Shown: positions 8,553-17,102, numbered from the stretch's first letter. The stretch: DNA of 64,000 nucleotides from Streptomyces sp. SAT1 (GCF_001654495.1 NZ_CP015849.1:620001-684000), one strand, 5' to 3'. Numbers and translations are program-made. Notes: generated from the sequence alone by a model not told the origin.

Positions 8553-8568
8553 GAATCCGATCGGATTC
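8553..8568. promoter_or_regulatory. Perfect 16-bp palindrome, candidate LysR operator
   Basis: GAATCCGATCGGATTC is a perfect inverted repeat without a spacer. It ends 20 bp before the LysR ATG and lies 115 bp from the divergent aldo-keto reductase start. This is the position expected of an autoregulatory LysR-type site. Confidence 0.55.
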
Positions 8569-8588
8569 AGCGATTACGCTTCTCAGTC

Positions 8589-9512
8589 ATGGAACTGCGC
8601 CATCTCCAGCACTTCGTCGCCGTCGCCGAGGACCAGCACTTCACCCGGGCGGCGGAGCGGCTGATGGTCTCGCAGTCGGGTCTGTCGGCGTCGATCCGGG
8701 CGCTGGAGCGGGAGCTGCGGGCGCCGCTGTTCGTGCGCACCACGCGCCGGGTGACCCTCACCGAGGCCGGGCGCGCGCTGCTCGGCGAGGCGGAGCGGAT
8801 CCTCGCGCAGGTCCGGTCCGCGCACGAGGCGGTGGCCGCGGTGCAGGGCGTGCTGCGCGGCACGCTGTCGCTGGGCACCGAGCAGTGCATCGCCGGGGTG
8901 CATGTGGCGGGGCTGCTCGCCGCGTTCCGGCGGCGCCATCCGGATGTGGAGGTCCGGCTGCGGCAGGCGGGCTCGGGGGCGCTGGCCGAGGGGGTGGCGG
9001 CGGGCCGGCTGGACCTGGCGTTCGCCTACCGGACCCAGCCGGAGGGCGACCGGCCGCGTGCGGTGCCGCTGGCCGGTGAGCCGATGACCGTGCTGTGCCA
9101 CCCCGGGCACCGGTTCGCGGCGGCGGGCGCCCCGCTCACCCCCGAGGAGGTGTGCGGCGAGGTGTTCGTGGACTTCCACCCGGACTGGGGCCCGCGCCGC
9201 ACCACGGACGCGGCCTTCGCCCTCGCCGGTGTGCGGCGCACGGTCGCCCTGGAGGTCAACGACGTGCACAGCCTGCTCGACCTGGTCGACGAGGACCTGG
9301 GCATCGCGGTGGTGCCCCGGCACTTCCGGCACAAGCGGCCCTCGCTCACCGCGCTGCCGTTCGAGGGCGCCGAGGGCACGCGGTACGAGACGGTCGCGCT
9401 GCTCCCCGCCGAGCAGGCCACGAGTCCGGCCGCCCGTGCGCTGATCGCGCTGCTCGGTTCCCCGGGAACAGGGGGGCTGGCTACACCCCCGACGGGGTTC
9501 CAGCCCTCCTGA
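8589..9512 (+). CDS. LysR-family transcriptional regulator
   Basis: A 307-residue regulator. Residues 1-60 are the winged helix-turn-helix (MELRHLQHFVAVAEDQHFTR, ... SQSGLSASIRALERELRAPL). Residues 90-290 are the periplasmic-binding-like effector domain, with LSLGTEQCIAGVHV at its start and LDLVDEDLGIAVVPRHF near the hinge. Full family length. It is divergent from the aldo-keto reductase, its most likely target, and is followed 66 bp downstream by the carotenoid oxygenase gene on the same strand. The effector is not predictable. Confidence 0.92.
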   Translation: MELRHLQHFVAVAEDQHFTRAAERLMVSQSGLSASIRALERELRAPLFVRTTRRVTLTEAGRALLGEAERILAQVRSAHEAVAAVQGVLRGTLSLGTEQCIAGVHVAGLLAAFRRRHPDVEVRLRQAGSGALAEGVAAGRLDLAFAYRTQPEGDRPRAVPLAGEPMTVLCHPGHRFAAAGAPLTPEEVCGEVFVDFHPDWGPRRTTDAAFALAGVRRTVALEVNDVHSLLDLVDEDLGIAVVPRHFRHKRPSLTALPFEGAEGTRYETVALLPAEQATSPAARALIALLGSPGTGGLATPPTGFQPS

Positions 9513-9578
9513 TCGCACCGCCGCCGCGCGGCAGACTCAGGAACGTCCTCACGGCAACGGCGTTCAGGAGCAAGGACG

Positions 9579-11084
9579 ATGGCGGAACACACACGGCGCA
9601 ACGTACTGCGCGGCGGTGCGGCGGTCGCGGCGACGGCGGGCCTGCTGGGCGCACCGGCCCTCCCGGCGAGCCCGGCAGCCGCCGCGGACCGGCAGCAGGC
9701 GGAGCGTCACTTCCCCTTCTTCGAAGGAGCATTCGCCCCGGTCACCGAGGAGCTGACGGCCTTCGACCTGCCGGTCACCGGCCGCGTCCCGCGCGAGCTG
9801 AACGGACGCTTCCTGCGCAACGGCCCCAATGCGCTGGGCCTGGAGGACCCGCGGGCGCACCACTGGATGCAGGGCGAGGGCATGGTGCACGGGGTGCGGC
9901 TGCGCGACGGGCGCGCCGAGTGGTACCGCAACCGGTGGGTGCGCTCCTCGCAGGTGGCGAAGAAGCTCGGGGAGCCCTACCCGGGCCCGGTGCCACCGGA
10001 CGACTTCCCGGCCAACACCCATGTGATCGGGCACCGGGGGCGGATCCTCGCGCTCCAGGAGGGCGGCCCGCTGCCGTACGAGCTGGACGGCGAGCTGGAC
10101 ACGGTGGGCACCTACGACTTCCGCGGCTCCCTGGAGGGCGCGTTCGCCGCGCACACCAAGTTCGACGCGCACACCGGCGAACTGCACGCCATCACGTACT
10201 ACCCGACCTGGGACCATGTGCGGCACCTGGTCGTCGACCCGGCGGGCCGGGTCTCGCGCACCACGCGGATCCCGGTGGCGGACGCGCCGATGCTGCACGA
10301 CTTCGCGCTCACCGAGAAGTACGTCGTGATCATCGACGCACCGATCACCTTCGACCCGGCGGGCGCCGAGCGCGGCGACCTGGTGCCCTACATCTGGAAC
10401 CGGAAGCACCCCATGCGGGTGGGACTGCTGCCCCGGGCGGGGGGAAAGGTGACCTGGATCGGAACGGACCCCGCCTACTACTCGCACACGCTGAACGCCT
10501 ACGACGAGGGCGGCCGTGTGATCGTCGACCTGACGGTCTATCCGGCGCCCTTCTACCCCGCCGGGCTCGGCTCGGGCGGTCCGTACGGGGCGGGCGACCC
10601 GGTCCTGGAGCGCTGGACGGTCGACCCGCACCGCGGCGAGGTGCGTCGGGTGACCGTGGACGGCAGGCCGCAGGAGTTCCCCCGGGTGAACGAGGCGCTG
10701 GTGTCCCGGCGGCACCGCTACGGCTACTCGGCCGCGGCGGCCGACATGATGCTGGCCTACCAGACGCCGGACGGCAACCCGCCCGACCGCGCCTTCTCCA
10801 ACGAGCTGATCAAGCACGACCTGCTGCGCGGGTGCACCCAGGTGCACCGGCTGCCGACCGGCGCGGCGGCGGGCGAGGCGGTGTTCGTGCCGCGCGACGC
10901 GGACGACCGGCGGGCCGCCGAGGACGACGGGTACGCCCTCGCCTATGTGCACAACCCGGACCGGGGCGCCGCCGACCTGCTGATCCTCGCCGCGCAGGAC
11001 TTCACCGGCAGGCCGGTGGCCCGGGTGCACCTGCCCGGCCGGGTGCCGCTCGGCTTCCACGGAAGCTGGGTCGCGGACGCGTGA
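9579..11084 (+). CDS. Exported carotenoid oxygenase (RPE65/CCD family)
   Basis: A 501-residue non-heme iron dioxygenase expected to cleave a conjugated double bond of an apocarotenoid or a related phenylpropene or stilbene. The four iron-binding histidine contexts are visible: AAHTKFDAHT, MLHDFALT, YYSHTLNAY and, at the end, LGFHGSWV. The opening RFLRNGPNAL is a family hallmark. The N-terminus (HTRRNVLRGGAAVAATAGLL with AxA cleavage near residue 36) is a twin-arginine signal, so the enzyme should be folded in the cytoplasm and exported. No carotenoid biosynthesis genes are adjacent, although a desaturase-like flavoprotein lies at 47 kb. Confidence 0.92.
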   Translation: MAEHTRRNVLRGGAAVAATAGLLGAPALPASPAAAADRQQAERHFPFFEGAFAPVTEELTAFDLPVTGRVPRELNGRFLRNGPNALGLEDPRAHHWMQGEGMVHGVRLRDGRAEWYRNRWVRSSQVAKKLGEPYPGPVPPDDFPANTHVIGHRGRILALQEGGPLPYELDGELDTVGTYDFRGSLEGAFAAHTKFDAHTGELHAITYYPTWDHVRHLVVDPAGRVSRTTRIPVADAPMLHDFALTEKYVVIIDAPITFDPAGAERGDLVPYIWNRKHPMRVGLLPRAGGKVTWIGTDPAYYSHTLNAYDEGGRVIVDLTVYPAPFYPAGLGSGGPYGAGDPVLERWTVDPHRGEVRRVTVDGRPQEFPRVNEALVSRRHRYGYSAAAADMMLAYQTPDGNPPDRAFSNELIKHDLLRGCTQVHRLPTGAAAGEAVFVPRDADDRRAAEDDGYALAYVHNPDRGAADLLILAAQDFTGRPVARVHLPGRVPLGFHGSWVADA

Positions 11085-11111
11085 GAGCGCCGGATGCGCC
11101 ATGGTGGACGT

Positions 11112-11627
11112 ATGCATGCCAAGGACATCCTCATCGACGGCCACAGCCGCATCCGGGAAGAGGTCCACGCGGTCCTCGACGGTCTGACGGAACAGCAGCT
11201 CAACGCGCCGCCCGCGCCCGGCGCCAACTCCGTGGCGTGGCTACTGTGGCACCTCACCCGGGTCCAGGACGACCATGTCGCGGACGCCTTCGGCCTGGAG
11301 CAGGTGTGGCTCGCCCAGGACTGGGAGCAGCGCTTCGGCCTCGGCCTGCCGCGTCTGGACACCGGCTACGGGCACAGCCCCGAGCAGGTGGCCGAGGTCA
11401 AGGTGGCGTCACCGGACCTGCTGGCCGGGTACTACGACGCCGTGCACGAGCAGAGCCTGGGCGCGCTGCGCGGCCTGGCCGCCAAGGACCTCGAACGGGT
11501 CGTGGACGAGCGCTGGGACCCGCCGGTCACGCTGGGCGTGCGCCTGGTGAGCGTCCTGTCCGACGATCTCCAGCACGTCGGACAGGCCGCCTACGTCAAG
11601 GGGCTGCTTCAGAGCGCGGACGCGTAG
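11112..11627 (+). CDS. DinB-family protein (DUF664-like)
   Basis: A 171-residue four-helix bundle protein of the DinB/YfiT superfamily, several members of which are mycothiol- or bacillithiol-dependent transferases. Metal-ligand histidines are at the expected places: [13 protein letters not shown] and [14 protein letters not shown]. The start is the ATG at 11112; an in-frame upstream GTG-like start adds only MRHGGR. Its 3' end overlaps the convergent adenosine deaminase gene by 19 bp. The substrate is unknown. Confidence 0.85.
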   Translation: MHAKDILIDGHSRIREEVHAVLDGLTEQQLNAPPAPGANSVAWLLWHLTRVQDDHVADAFGLEQVWLAQDWEQRFGLGLPRLDTGYGHSPEQVAEVKVASPDLLAGYYDAVHEQSLGALRGLAAKDLERVVDERWDPPVTLGVRLVSVLSDDLQHVGQAAYVKGLLQSADA

Positions 11628-12679
11628 CCGGGCAGGACCACGTCCTCGATGAGGGCCTTGCGCTCGTCGTACGGGAGGAACGCGCTCTTGACGGCGTTCA
11701 CCGTGACCGTGCGCAGGTCCTCGACGCCCCAGCCCGCCTCCTCGACCAGCAGGGACATCTCCCGGGTCATCGTCGTGCCGGAGACCAGCCGGTTGTCGGT
11801 GTTGACGGTGACCCGGAAGCCGAGGTCCTTCAGCGCGGTGATCGGGTGCCCGGCGATCGAGTCGGCGGCGCCCGTCTGGAGGTTGGAGGTCGGGCACATC
11901 TCCAGGGCGACGCGGCGGTCGCGCACCCAGCCGGCCAGCCGGCCGAGCTTGCCGTCCACGATGTCCTCGGTGATGCGCACGCCGTGCCCGATCCGCTGGG
12001 CGCCGCACACCTGGAGGGCCTGGTGGATGCTGGGCAGTCCGTGGGCCTCACCGGCGTGGATGGTGAACGGCACGCTCTCGCGGCGCAGGTGCTCGAAGGC
12101 GGCCAGGTGGTCGGCGGGCGGGAAGCCGTCCTCGGCCCCGGCGATGTCGAAGCCGACGACGCCCGCGTCACGGTAGGCGACGGCGAGGTCGGCGGCCTCG
12201 GCGACGCGGTCGAACATCCGCATGCCGCACAGCAGGGTGCCGACCCGGACGGGCGTACCGGCGGCGGCCGCCTTGGCCATACCGGCGGCCAGGCCCTCCT
12301 GCACGGTCTCCACGACCTCGCGCAGGCTCAGACCGCCGTTGGTGTTCAGCTCGGGGGCGTAGCGCACCTCGCCGTAGACGACGCCGTCGGCGGCCAGGTC
12401 GAGCACGTACTCCTCGGCGGTGCGCAGCAGCCCCTCGCGGGTCTGCATCACGGCGAGGGTGTGCTCGAAGGTGGCTATGTAGCGGACGAGGTCACCGGAG
12501 TTGGCGGCCTCGACGTACCAGGCGGCCAGTTCGTCGGGGTCGGTGGTGGGCAGGGTGTGGCCGGCCGCCTCGGCGAGTTCGACGACGGTGGCGGGGCGCA
12601 GGCCGCCGTCGAGGTGGTCGTGCAGCACGGCCTTGGGCAGGCTGCGGAGGGTCTCGGTGTCGATGCGCGCGGCGGTCAT
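11609..12679 (-). CDS. add: Adenosine deaminase
   Basis: A 356-residue cytosolic zinc hydrolase converting adenosine to inosine in purine salvage. The zinc and catalytic motifs are in order: HDHLDGG near the N-terminus, HAGEAHG at about residue 215, RIGHGVRI, then [10 protein letters not shown] and [13 protein letters not shown]. The last replaces the more common NTDDP but is typical of actinobacterial enzymes. Full family length. The ATG at 12679 has AAGACCGCC rather than a strong ribosome-binding site. Its end overlaps the convergent DinB gene, and it is preceded on the same strand by a VOC gene 52 bp upstream. Confidence 0.93.
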   Translation of the reverse strand: MTAARIDTETLRSLPKAVLHDHLDGGLRPATVVELAEAAGHTLPTTDPDELAAWYVEAANSGDLVRYIATFEHTLAVMQTREGLLRTAEEYVLDLAADGVVYGEVRYAPELNTNGGLSLREVVETVQEGLAAGMAKAAAAGTPVRVGTLLCGMRMFDRVAEAADLAVAYRDAGVVGFDIAGAEDGFPPADHLAAFEHLRRESVPFTIHAGEAHGLPSIHQALQVCGAQRIGHGVRITEDIVDGKLGRLAGWVRDRRVALEMCPTSNLQTGAADSIAGHPITALKDLGFRVTVNTDNRLVSGTTMTREMSLLVEEAGWGVEDLRTVTVNAVKSAFLPYDERKALIEDVVLPGYASAL

Positions 12680-12731
12680 GGGCGGTCTTTCCTCGGCGGG
12701 TGAAGGGCGGGTGAGGGGGTGCGGGACAGGG

Positions 12732-13127
12732 TCACGGGGCGGCGGGCTGGAGCAGGTCCCAGCGGTTGCCGTAGAGGTCCTGGAAGACGGCGACGCTGCC
12801 GTACGGCTCGTGGCGCGGCTCCTCCAGGAAGGTCACGCCCGCCGCCCGCATCCGGGCGTGGTCGCGGGCGAAGTCGTCGGTGTGCAGGAAGAAGCCGACG
12901 CGTCCGCCGGTCTGGTCGCCGACGCGGGCCCGCTGCGTGTCCCCCTTGGCACGGGCCAGCAGCAGGGCACCCGCGTCGTCGTCCTCGCCCGGGGCGACGA
13001 CGACCCAGCGGGAGCCGTCCGGACGCGGGGTGTCCTCGACGAGGCGGAAGCCCAGGGCCCCGGTGTAGAAGCGGATCGCCTCGTCGTAGTCGTCGACGAC
13101 GAGGGTGACCAGGGCGAGGCGTCTCAT
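12732..13127 (-). CDS. VOC family protein (glyoxalase/bleomycin-resistance fold)
   Basis: A single-domain protein of 131 residues with the standard opening [20 protein letters not shown] and the closing metal-ligand strand [14 protein letters not shown]. The ligand pattern His/Glu is incomplete, so the reaction cannot be inferred. It lies 52 bp upstream of adenosine deaminase on the same strand and may be cotranscribed. An AT-rich near-palindrome lies about 75 bp upstream of its ATG. Confidence 0.85.
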   Translation of the reverse strand: MRRLALVTLVVDDYDEAIRFYTGALGFRLVEDTPRPDGSRWVVVAPGEDDDAGALLLARAKGDTQRARVGDQTGGRVGFFLHTDDFARDHARMRAAGVTFLEEPRHEPYGSVAVFQDLYGNRWDLLQPAAP

Positions 13128-13199
13128 CGGTGCCTTTCGGAAGCGGGCGGACCACGGTGGCGGTCGCCGGTGGCTGGTGGCGGGGCGGTTGACGGGTGA

Positions 13200-13215
13200 G
13201 GTTATACGTAAAACC
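13200..13215. promoter_or_regulatory. AT-rich near-palindrome upstream of a VOC gene
   Basis: GGTTATACGTAAAACC matches its own reverse complement at 14 of 16 positions and stands out in GC-rich surroundings. It lies 72 bp upstream of the VOC gene ATG (13127). The binding family cannot be told. Confidence 0.35.
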
Positions 13216-13265
13216 CATCGCCGCGCCAGTCGCCCCGGCGCGGTGGAGCAGGAAGGGGCCGAAGG

Positions 13266-14201
13266 TCAGCGGGACGCCTCGCCCTGGGCGACCTCCACCC
13301 GGTGGTGGACGTCGAGCACCCCGGTGGCCGAGGCGCCGAAGGACAGGGCGGCGCAGGCCAGCAGCAGCGCGGCGGTCCGGGTCGCGGCCCGGCCGGGGAC
13401 ATGGGGGGCCGCCAGGAGCGCGGTGACCCGGCGCGGCACCGGTCCGGAGCCGACGGCGGGCGCGGAGCGCGGGCGCGCCGAGCGGGATCGCTGCCCGGCG
13501 AGGGCGGCACGGGCGACGGCGCGCGCGGCGAGCCGCCGGTCCCCCACGGCCGCGGCGGCGGCCTCGTCGGCGGCCCGCTCGGCGGCGAGCCGCACCGCCT
13601 CGCGCACCGGACGCAGGGCCGGATGGCAGTGCGCGGCGAGTTCGGCGGCGGCCAGGAACCAGTGGTGGCCGCCGCGGTTGTGCGCCCGCTCGTGCGCGAA
13701 CAGCACCTCGCGCTCGGCGGCGTCGAGGCTGCGCAGCATCGCGGTGGTGACGACGATGCGGTGCGGGCGGCCGGGCAGGGCGTACGCGTCCGGGTACGGC
13801 GAGTCGAGGACGCACAGGTCACCGGCGGCCGGGACGCGTGCGGCCCGCGCGCGGGCCGCACGCAGCGCCCGCACCTCCGCGCGGCCCGTACGGACCAGCG
13901 CGCCCGCGCACACGGCGAGCGCCCCGGCACCGGCGACGGCGGCGGGCACGACCACGGCGTCGGGAGCGATGCGCAGCGGGTGCACCAGGTCGCCCAGGGC
14001 GGCGAAGAGAGGCAGCTTGAGCAGTCCCGTCAGGACGAAGCCGCCGAGCGCGGCCGCCGAGCAGCCCGCGAGCACCACGGCAGCCGTGGTGAGCACCCAC
14101 AGCGCCGCCCCGGGCGCGAGCCGGTCGCCCGCGCGCCGGGCCAGGGCCGGAGCCGCGCACGGCAGCAGCAGCGGCAGGAGCAGGAGCAGCGGCGCGGTCA
14201 T
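13266..14201 (-). CDS. M56-family membrane zinc metallopeptidase (BlaR1/MecR1-like, no sensor domain)
   Basis: A 311-residue polytopic membrane peptidase: helices at about residues 3-20, 34-60 and 80-103, a cytosolic zincin domain, and a last helix near residue 285. The zinc motif HERAH is at residues 170-174 and the third-ligand region AAERAADEAA at about residue 205. BlaR1 and MecR1 carry a C-terminal penicillin-sensing domain; this protein stops after the last helix and lacks it, so the signal is not known. It overlaps the BlaI-type repressor gene by four bases (ATGA), which indicates that the two are coexpressed and that the repressor is its likely substrate. Confidence 0.88.
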   Translation of the reverse strand: MTAPLLLLLPLLLPCAAPALARRAGDRLAPGAALWVLTTAAVVLAGCSAAALGGFVLTGLLKLPLFAALGDLVHPLRIAPDAVVVPAAVAGAGALAVCAGALVRTGRAEVRALRAARARAARVPAAGDLCVLDSPYPDAYALPGRPHRIVVTTAMLRSLDAAEREVLFAHERAHNRGGHHWFLAAAELAAHCHPALRPVREAVRLAAERAADEAAAAAVGDRRLAARAVARAALAGQRSRSARPRSAPAVGSGPVPRRVTALLAAPHVPGRAATRTAALLLACAALSFGASATGVLDVHHRVEVAQGEASR

Positions 14202-14569
14202 CGCTCGTCCGGTTCCAGCAGATCGCGCAGGATCCGCTCGTCGTCGGGGCTGAGCTGGGCGACGAAGCGGGCGAGCACGGTCTCGCGGTCGGTGTCCCGG
14301 TCGAGTTCGGAGTGCATACGGCGGGCGGTCAGCCCGTGCGCGTCCTGCACCGGGTAGTAGGCGTAGCCGCGCCCCTGGCGGCGCCGCCCGACCACGCCCT
14401 TCTCGTGCAGCCGGGTCAGGATCGTCGTCACCGTGGTGCGGGCCAGGTCGGCGGCCAGGCTCTGCTGGACCTCGCCCGGTGTCCGGGGCGTGTCGGCGGC
14501 CCACAGGACGGCCAGCACACCGGCCTCCAGCTCACCGGCCGGTCTGCGCTCGTCCTTCGCGTCCGTCAT
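14198..14569 (-). CDS. BlaI/MecI/CopY-family repressor
   Basis: A repressor of about 123 residues with the winged helix typical of the family (ELEAGVLAVLWAADTPRTPGEVQQSL, then TTVTTILTRLHEKGVVGRRRQGRGYAYYP). Dimerisation is expected through the C-terminal RFVAQLSPDDERILRDLL. The ATG at 14569 is taken as the start; a GTG five codons upstream (14584) is possible. It overlaps the M56 peptidase gene. BlaI proteins are inactivated when the partner peptidase cleaves them. No beta-lactamase gene is adjacent, so the regulon lies elsewhere, probably including this operon itself. Confidence 0.88.
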   Translation of the reverse strand: MTDAKDERRPAGELEAGVLAVLWAADTPRTPGEVQQSLAADLARTTVTTILTRLHEKGVVGRRRQGRGYAYYPVQDAHGLTARRMHSELDRDTDRETVLARFVAQLSPDDERILRDLLEPDER

Positions 14570-14612
14570 GGGAAGGTCCCTCACTCCGTTCTCGCCTGCA
14601 CTCCAGTGAACC

Positions 14613-14630
14613 GTCTACACAAGAGTAGTC
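14613..14630. promoter_or_regulatory. Candidate BlaI-type operator
   Basis: On the minus strand this reads GACTAC-TCTTGT-GTAGAC, an interrupted dyad with CTAC/GTAG arms like the TAC...GTA operators of actinobacterial BlaI proteins. It lies about 44 bp upstream of the repressor ATG. Confidence 0.45.
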
Positions 14631-14709
14631 AAGCGGGCGGCGGCCGCGCCCACGGGCCGCGCCCGGAGCTGCGTACGGGCGACGAACACACCGCGCGGCC
14701 GCGGCAAGG

Positions 14710-15852
14710 TCAGCTCGCGGCCGCCGCCTCCACCGGCCCGCCCCGCCGGGCCCTGGCCGGGTGCCGCCACAGTCCCTCGGCGGCCAGCAGCGGCAGGACG
14801 CCCTCCCCGAACCAGTACGCCTCCTCCAGGTGCGGATAGCCGGACAGGACGAACTCGTCGATGCCCAGGGCGTGGTACTCCCTGATCCGCTCCGCCACCT
14901 CCCGGTGGCTGCCGACCAGGGCCGTGCCCGCGCCGCCGCGCACCAGTCCGATCCCGGCCCACAGATTGGGGTGGATTTCCAGCCCGTCCCGGCCGCCGCC
15001 GTGCAGCGCCAGCATGCGCCGCTGGCCCTCCGATTCGCTGCGGGCGAGCCCGGCCTGCACGGACCGCACCGTCTCGGGGTCGAAGCCGGCCAGCAGGCGG
15101 TGCGCCTCGGCCCAGGCCGACTCGGCGGTGTCCCGGGCGATGACGTGCAGCCGGATGCCGAACCGGAGGGTGCGCCCGTGCCGGGCGGCCAGGTCCCGGA
15201 TCCAGGCGATCTTCCCGGCGACCTGGGCGGGCGGCTCGCCCCAGGTGAGGTAGACGTCGGCGTGCCGGGCGGCGATCTCTCCGGCGACCGGCGAGGAACC
15301 GCCGAAGTACACCTCGGGCACCGGATCGGGCAGCCGCACCAGCCGGGCGTCCTCGACCCGCAGGTGCGCGCCGCTCAGCCCGACCGTCCTGCCCGCCCAC
15401 AGCCCCCGCACGATCTCCAGGAACTCGCCGGTGCGCCGGTAGCGGTCGTCCTTGCCGAGGAAGTCGCCGTAGGCCCGCTGCTCCTGGCTCTCGCCGCCGG
15501 TGACCACGTTCAGCAGCAGCCGCCCGCCGGAGTGCCGCTGGAAGGTGGCCGCCATCTGCGCGGCGAGCGTCGGGGAGACGAACCCGGGCCGGAAGGCGAC
15601 CAGGAACTTCAGCCGCTCGGTGTGCCGGCTGACCATGGCGGTGGTGAGCCAGGCGTCCTCGCACCAGGCCCCGGTCGGGGTGAGCGCACCGGCGAAGCCG
15701 AGGTCCTCGGCGGCGCGGGCGATCTGGCTCAGATAGGCGACCGTGGGCGGCCGGTCCTGCCCGGCGACCCCGCCCGGAGCACCGTGGCCGCCGCCGACCA
15801 CATGGCGGCTGTCGCCGTTGGTGGGCAGGAACCAGTGGAAGGTGAGGGACAC
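14710..15852 (-). CDS. ssuD: FMNH2-dependent alkanesulfonate monooxygenase
   Basis: A 380-residue LLM-class flavin monooxygenase. It releases sulfite from alkanesulfonates using reduced FMN supplied by SsuE, for growth on organosulfur when sulfate is short. The SsuD signatures are the opening FHWFLPTNGDSRHVVGGGHG, the WLTTAMVSRHTERLKFLVAFRPG strand, LLNVVTGGESQEQRAYGDFL and the C-terminal IDEFVLSGYPHLEEAYWFGEGV. The GTG at 15852 has GGAGACC upstream. It is the second gene of an ssuE-ssuD unit, with a 148-bp gap containing short repeats. No ssuABC transporter is in the window. Confidence 0.9.
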   Translation of the reverse strand: MSLTFHWFLPTNGDSRHVVGGGHGAPGGVAGQDRPPTVAYLSQIARAAEDLGFAGALTPTGAWCEDAWLTTAMVSRHTERLKFLVAFRPGFVSPTLAAQMAATFQRHSGGRLLLNVVTGGESQEQRAYGDFLGKDDRYRRTGEFLEIVRGLWAGRTVGLSGAHLRVEDARLVRLPDPVPEVYFGGSSPVAGEIAARHADVYLTWGEPPAQVAGKIAWIRDLAARHGRTLRFGIRLHVIARDTAESAWAEAHRLLAGFDPETVRSVQAGLARSESEGQRRMLALHGGGRDGLEIHPNLWAGIGLVRGGAGTALVGSHREVAERIREYHALGIDEFVLSGYPHLEEAYWFGEGVLPLLAAEGLWRHPARARRGGPVEAAAAS

Positions 15853-15940
15853 GGGGTCTCCGTTCGCGAGTGCCCGTACGTGCGGGGAGTCCGGTGCGGG
15901 GCGGACCGGTGCGGGCGGGTGAGGACGGCGGGGTCGTGCG

Positions 15941-15999
15941 GGCGGTACGGACGGCCGGGGCGGACGGGCGGTGCGGACGGGCGGGGCGGACGGGCGGGG
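15941..15999. repeat. Short GC tandem repeats between ssuE and ssuD
   Basis: The 12-base word GCGGACGGGCGG recurs three times, with diverged copies before it, inside the 148-bp gap between the two ssu genes. It may simply be slippage-prone sequence. Confidence 0.5.
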
Positions 16000-16000
16000 C

Positions 16001-16555
16001 TCAGCTCGCCGCGGCCAGCAGCGGGACGCGGCCCAGGGCCAGCGAGAACTGGTCGACCACCTGGGTCAGCGCCTCGCTCGCCGCGGGCGCGACGGTCAGC
16101 GTCCCGTCCTCGTGCACCGTGATGTCCTTGTCGAGGGTGAACCAGCCCTGCACGATGTGGGTGGCGCCCATGGAGTTGAGGACGGGCCGCAGCGCGTAGT
16201 CGATGGCGAGGACGTGCGCGACGGAGCCGCCGGTGGCCAGGGGCAGCACGGTCTTGCCGGTGAGGGCGTACTGCGGGAGCAGGTCGAGCAGCGCCTTGAG
16301 GACACCGGAGTAGGACGCCTTGTAGACGGGCGTGCCCACGACCACGCCGTCGGCGCGGGCGAACAGTTCGGTGGCCTCCACTATCGCCGGGTGGCGGAAG
16401 TCCGCGCCGAGGAGCGCCTCGGCGGGCACGGTGCGGATGTCGAGCGGGACCACCTCGTGGCCCTGGGCGGTCAGCCGCTGGTCGAGATGGCGCAGCAGAC
16501 GGTTGGTGCGGGAGGAGGCGGAGGGGCTGCCGGAGACGGACAGGACGGTGGCCAT
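16001..16555 (-). CDS. ssuE: NAD(P)H-dependent FMN reductase of the SsuE type
   Basis: A 184-residue flavodoxin-like reductase that would supply FMNH2 to the downstream monooxygenase. The FMN-binding loop SVSGSPSASSRTNRLL is at the N-terminus and GVVVGTPVYKASYSGVLKALLDLLPQ is the SsuE/MsuE signature, including the segment that forms the pi-helix tetramer interface. The ATG at 16555 is preceded by AGAGGA. The gene sits behind a leader of about 340 bases that begins with a small leader-peptide gene, suggesting control by sulfur or cysteine supply. It is followed by ssuD. Confidence 0.9.
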   Translation of the reverse strand: MATVLSVSGSPSASSRTNRLLRHLDQRLTAQGHEVVPLDIRTVPAEALLGADFRHPAIVEATELFARADGVVVGTPVYKASYSGVLKALLDLLPQYALTGKTVLPLATGGSVAHVLAIDYALRPVLNSMGATHIVQGWFTLDKDITVHEDGTLTVAPAASEALTQVVDQFSLALGRVPLLAAAS

Positions 16556-16892
16556 GGGTCCTCTTTCTGGCACGGCGGAGCGGGCGGCGGCCGACGGCCC
16601 CCGAAGGTCCGGAAGAGCACCGGACCGGAACACGGGAAAACGCGTCGGCGGCCGCGGGCGGGAATGCGCGCGGAACGCTCACGGGGAAACAAGAAAAGAG
16701 ACGTGAAGAGAAGAGAAGAAAGCGGAAACTCGGAGAAAGCAGAGAAAGCGGAGAAGGGCGGAAAACGCGGCCGCGCGATGGCGTACGACGGCCGAGCTGC
16801 TTCAGCGTGACGGGATGCGCGGCGCGGCCAGGGCCTCGCCGGCCGGGTGGCTCGGTGCGCTGTGCGGCGCGGCGCAGGAGAGGCGCGGCGGC
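16556..16892 (-). promoter_or_regulatory. ssuE transcript leader with a G-poor CU-rich tract and a hairpin
   Basis: This lies between the leader-peptide gene and ssuE. At 16684-16767 the plus strand is almost pure A/G, so the leader RNA would be a CU-rich stretch of about 84 bases with roughly one G in ten. That composition is typical of Rho-loading sites and very odd for this genome. Nearer ssuE a perfect 7-bp hairpin (GGTCCGG/CCGGACC, 16606-16626) can form. No U-run follows it, so it is not an obvious intrinsic terminator. Confidence 0.55.
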
Positions 16893-16976
16893 TCAGACAG
16901 CGGGGCGACAGGAGGCGCTGGAGACACGGGCGAGGTCGACATGGCGTCGCCGCGTGAGGTCCGGTCGCGTGTTCAT
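16893..16976 (-). CDS. Sulfur-operon leader peptide (27 aa)
   Basis: A 27-codon gene whose product contains RRRHVDLARVSSASC and ends shortly after the cysteine (CRPAV). The core RRHVDLxRVxSAxC is what I recognise from the short Streptomyces 'putative leader peptide' genes found in front of cysteine and sulfur assimilation operons. The ATG at 16976 is the only start giving the standard length. It ends about 340 bases before ssuE on the same strand. The likely job is attenuation: ribosome progress at the late Cys codon reports cysteine supply. The ribosome-binding site is weak. Confidence 0.75.
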   Translation of the reverse strand: MNTRPDLTRRRHVDLARVSSASCRPAV

Positions 16977-17102
16977 GTCGACGATCGTGACACCCGCGGG
17001 TGGGGCAGTCAAGAAGGAACCGGCAGGTCTCGTATCGCGGACCTCCGGCGCGCTACGCGATCCCCGTTCGATTTCCTTCATCCCTCTCGCGGGCGGGTTC
17101 CG

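Noticed and set aside
15941..15999. GC repeats in the ssuE-ssuD gap as a CRISPR-like or regulatory array
   Set aside because: Units of 12-16 bp without unique spacers; probably slippage in GC-rich DNA.
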